NCBI GenBank assembly: GCA_031763025.1
Contig: JASSKH010000032.1
Location: 2,497,001 to 2,561,000 of the forward strand
Reading direction: 5' to 3'
Length of the DNA: 64,000 bases
DNA from: Macrocystis pyrifera
Lineage: Eukaryota > Sar > Phaeophyceae > Laminariales > Laminariaceae
Shown here: in pieces, positions 60,735 through 64,000 of the stretch
Position numbering within the stretch: the first letter of the stretch is position 1
How the letters are laid out: every line of letters begins with the position of its first letter
Translations under genes and position numbers: made by a program
Notes under the pieces: model-generated
What the model was told of the DNA's origin: nothing
Seen by the model: only the letters and a program-made list of their open reading frames with translations
Database searches by the model: none

Positions 60735-61914
60735 TGTAGTGCGTTAGTGGATCCCCTGGCTAAGTGGATCACATTGTCAAAAATGAGTGGTGGATCACCG
60801 AGTTAGTGGATCACTATTTCAAAAATAGCTGGTGGATCACCATGTTCAGTGGATCACATTTTGGAAAATGAGTGGTGGATCACCGGCTTAGTGGATCACA
60901 TTTTAGGAAATGAGTGGTGGATCACCGGGCTAGCGTATCACAATCTTGAATATTAAGAGTGTTTTTTTTGTCTTATTTTTTATTAAGGGCGACTTTTTTT
61001 TTATGGGCGACCCTTACGAGTACGACATCGTACTTGAGTCATGAGAGGTTTTTTGTCTTATTTTTTACCAAGGGCGGCCCTTACGAGTACGATATCGTAC
61101 TTGAATCGTGATATATATATTTTGCCATATTTTTTTTTATGGGCGACCCTTACGAGTACGATATCGTACTTGAGTCATGAGAGTATTTTTGTCTTATTTT
61201 TTACTTACGGTGACCCTTACGAGTACGATATCGCACTTGAATCGTGATATTTATTTTTCGCCTTTTTTTTTTATGGGCGACCCTCACGAGTACGATATCG
61301 TACTTGAGTCATGGCAGCTTTTTTTGTGTTATTTTTTATAAAAGGCGACCCTTACGAGTACGATATCGTACTTGAGTCATGATATTTTTTTTTGTCTGAT
61401 TTTTTATATAAGGCGACCCTACGAGTACGATATCGTACTTGAATCGTGATATGCTTTTTTCGCCTTATTGTTTTTTATGGGAACTCTCATGACTCAAGTA
61501 CGATATCGTACTCGTAAGGGTCGCCCATAAAAAAAAAATAAAGCAAAAAAAAAATATCACGATTCAAGTACGATATCGTACTCGTAAGGGTCGCCCTTAA
61601 TAAAAAATCAGGCAAAAAAAAACTCATGACTCAAGTACGTATCGTACTCGTAAGGTTCGCCCTTAATAAAAAATAAGACAAAAAAAATACTCTCATGACT
61701 CAAGATTGTGATACGCTAGCCCGGTGATCCACCACTCATTTCCTAAAATGTGATCCACTAAGCCGGTGATCCACCACTCATTTTCCAAAATGTGATCCAC
61801 TAAACATGGTGATCCACCAGCTATTTTTGAAATAGTGATCCACTAACTCGGTGATCCACCACTCATTTTTGACAATGTGATCCACTTAGCCAGGGGATCC
61901 ACTAACGCACTACA
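60735..61914. mobile_element. Foldback element, complete copy
   Basis: 1180 bp with terminal inverted repeats of about 217 bp (60735-60951 and 61699-61914), beginning TGTAGTGCGTTAGTGG on each strand. The termini consist of GTGGATCAC units alternating with short AT-rich spacers. The inside is an array of about ten units around the palindrome AGTACGATATCGTACT; the last three units are inverted relative to the first seven. The left and right flanks (CCGT, GTTG) show no certain target duplication. No protein is encoded. It lies 0.5 kb upstream of the oxidase start codon. Confidence 0.9.
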
Positions 61915-62156
61915 GTTGTACAGCCGTACGGTTACATGGTATGTATGCAAAACTTACGCCCCACGAAGCCTGCAATCTGTGACCTTGGGGATGACACAGT
62001 CAGTAGCGTCGGGCAGTCTGTGTCCCTATCACCGGCGGGACAGTTTTCGTATGTGGGTGCCTAGATCACAGTATACCAGACTGCAACAGCAGCAGCAAAT
62101 TTAGTTCCGTGATCTGGAATCCTCCCGCCCGCCTGCAGCAGCGATGGGCAACATAC
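61915..62156. other. No recognisable gene
   Basis: Spacer between the foldback element and the exon-like segment at 62157; no repeats seen. Confidence 0.35.
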
Positions 62157-62301
62157 TTGCGTACTTTATCCGCGACATGACGTGGCTAGCGTCACACACC
62201 GCCGACTGCGATTGACCGCTGAAGGCCAAGCCGCCCATCCCTACGCTGCGTGTGTAGCTGTTCCCAGCCGGGTATATCGCGTCGGTGGTGCCAGCGCCCA
62301 T
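62157..62301 (-). CDS. Possible first exon of an unrecognised gene
   Basis: From an ATG at 62299-62301 the frame reads MGAGTTDAIYPAGNSYTRSV, then GMGGLAFSGQSQSAVCDASH, and ends in GCAA/GTATGT, a consensus donor. The composition is coding-like (GC-rich, no repeats). I recognise no family. Confidence 0.35.
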
Positions 62302-62344
62302 CCGCGTGCCGAACAACCCGCATCAGGGAGGGTCAGCCCGCCGA

Positions 62345-62453
62345 AGTCATTTTAACGGTAAATATTGGATGTCATGGAAGGCATGACAGTCGAAGCCCAG
62401 TGAGGGTATTCAAAACTAGTAACTGGTAGAGTTCAACCGTTAAAATGACTTGC
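62345..62453. repeat. Small inverted repeat
   Basis: AAGTCATTTTAACGGT and its exact complement ACCGTTAAAATGACTT enclose about 76 bp. This could be a small MITE or a hairpin upstream of the possible exon at 62.3 kb. Confidence 0.75.
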
Positions 62454-64000
62454 GAATACCCCCCGGGGCGGTAGGCCTTTTCACGCGTACAATGGCGACC
62501 AGGGGCGTCTTCTGGGCGTATGATTGAAGCCAATTTTGGGCTTTTTCGCTCCCTGGGACGAAACTCAAAATATACCAGCACATGCCCCTCATACACACAG
62601 CAATATCACCCAGCCGGTGTTGGCCATACTGCATTCAGCAGTACCAGCAAGGTGCCCAGCAACGAGAAAACGCATTGTCGACGGATTGAACATTTGGGGA
62701 AGCTTCCGCCGTCCTGGGCGCCCACGACGGAGTGCACGCCGGCACCCGTTCTCGCCCTTGCCCCTTCGCGTGCTGTACAGGTGGTACAGCGCGGAGCAAT
62801 CCCTCGCGTTCACCGTCCGAGTTTTGTATTGGAAACTTTAGTGGGGCCGAAGGGGTGTCACTCTTACTCGGCAGCGATGAAGCTCACAGTGATCGAGTAT
62901 GCCAGCCCCCAACACTTCATAGTCGGTGTCGTGAAAAACCGTGGAGCGGCAACCGGGCTGACATAAAGTCAAGGTTGGGCATCGCCTCATCGGTGAACCG
63001 TTATGTGGTCTGTGTCTAATCTGATCACGAGCGTACTCGGCTTGATGGCTTGCACATCATCGCAACCTGCAGTACACGCCACGCCCCAATACATGATAGC
63101 ACGCACTCGTTCGAGAGACTGGTTGATTTGTTTCACAAGGCGGAATGTCTGTCCGCGGCTGAGTACTTCTGCTGTACTGCTGTACAACATACGCACGTAC
63201 GCACATACCGGTGAGTTCGATTAATCAAGTACTTGAGCTACTACTGTAGGTGTCGATAGTTTTTAGTAAGCACCCTTGCCTGCTTCGGAACCAACTCAAT
63301 TCCCCTTGACTTTCCAGCTTTGTCCTGGCGTGTCTACCTCAGTTTTTTTAAGGGGGGGGGGGGGCTCTTACTGTGTAGCTTTGGAGAAACCCCGTGTCTC
63401 TATATCACATCGGACACTCAACTACGGTACGAAGTTTTATGTCGGAGTATCGCAAAGAAGAAACGACACATACAAGAAGGAAGAAAGGACAGCGGGCCGT
63501 AGATCTACGTAACAGAGGTGTGCTATTTACTGGTCGTATCACATCAGGCCGTGAACGCTAGCAAACCTCAACGTAGCAGGACCGGTGGGAAAAAAAGGTG
63601 ACCAGCAGCGCAAGAAGAATCAGCAATGACGACCAACCCCAAGCTAATCCTCGCCGTCAAGTTGGTGTATCTACGGTCCCTATGACGGGTACGTATATTT
63701 TCCACGGCATGGATTCTGGCCTGACTAGCCTTTTCCCATTTGTTCCATATGCCCTACAACGATGCGCTTTACGCATACGGCACAGGCGAGGGACTACCGC
63801 CGTTCTTTCTGCACGATAATCGAAATTTGTTCAAGTGCTCAACGGGCTTTGTACAGTAGGTACAAATATTTGTCACAACTCACTACATAATCGGGTATCG
63901 AATGCGATCGTCCCTACAGCTTGAGGGAGTAAACCACAATGAGTGTAAATCTCACTGAGCGTGTAGGGTTTACGCTTGAGAGCGGGATACCTGCCTGAGC
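62454..64000. other. No recognisable gene
   Basis: GC-rich at 62650-62800, with several overlapping frames and no signature. A 13-15 base G run lies at about 63351-63364. Confidence 0.35.

Overview
The window looks like nuclear DNA of a eukaryote with long, repeat-filled introns. There are no operons or bacterial-style packed genes, no rRNA or tRNA that I can recognise, and almost no long open frame that is not a repeat. Several protein families can be read only as short exons bounded by GT/AG splice sites. An intron-rich protist, perhaps an alga, fits best, but nothing fixes the lineage.

The best-supported gene is on the minus strand from about 60.19 kb to 41.28 kb. It is a secreted FAD-dependent amine oxidase of the L-amino-acid-oxidase type, built from about 17 exons. 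Consecutive exons agree in splice phase along the chain. The predicted protein is about 700 residues, with a signal peptide, the GAGPGG dinucleotide-binding loop, the GGRM motif and the C-terminal FAD-contact segment. A second copy of its first exon, with the same length and the same splice site, lies alone at 6.2-6.4 kb on the same strand; its further exons are not visible before the left edge.

A second minus-strand coding region at 36.95-36.11 kb encodes the C-terminal half of a Pif1-type helicase. It is followed by exon-like pieces at 35.7-35.4 kb and 32.2-31.85 kb that could be parts of a ubiquitin-protease-like domain. A possible further gene begins at 62.3 kb on the minus strand.

The rest is repeats. 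A 1.18 kb foldback element (60.74-61.91 kb) is complete, and two one-ended copies lie at 0.05-1.72 kb. Four copies of a 105-112 bp MITE are at 11.2, 11.3, 13.9 and 34.9 kb. A 670 bp ACT microsatellite starts at 8.67 kb. A GATC-rich satellite (16.2-19.05 kb) is split by a 781 bp TIR element with a readable 3 bp target duplication. A 2.3 kb inverted-repeat structure (19.5-21.9 kb) is followed by CTG-rich segmental duplications (20.6-22.8 kb) and a degenerate CCCACGG satellite (23.4-25.4 kb). Two short near-palindromes, TACCTGGTA and TACTGCTGTA, are scattered far more often than chance. A 55 bp exon-like unit encoding a peptide ending DKPWSQ or SPWSQ occurs at three unlinked places.
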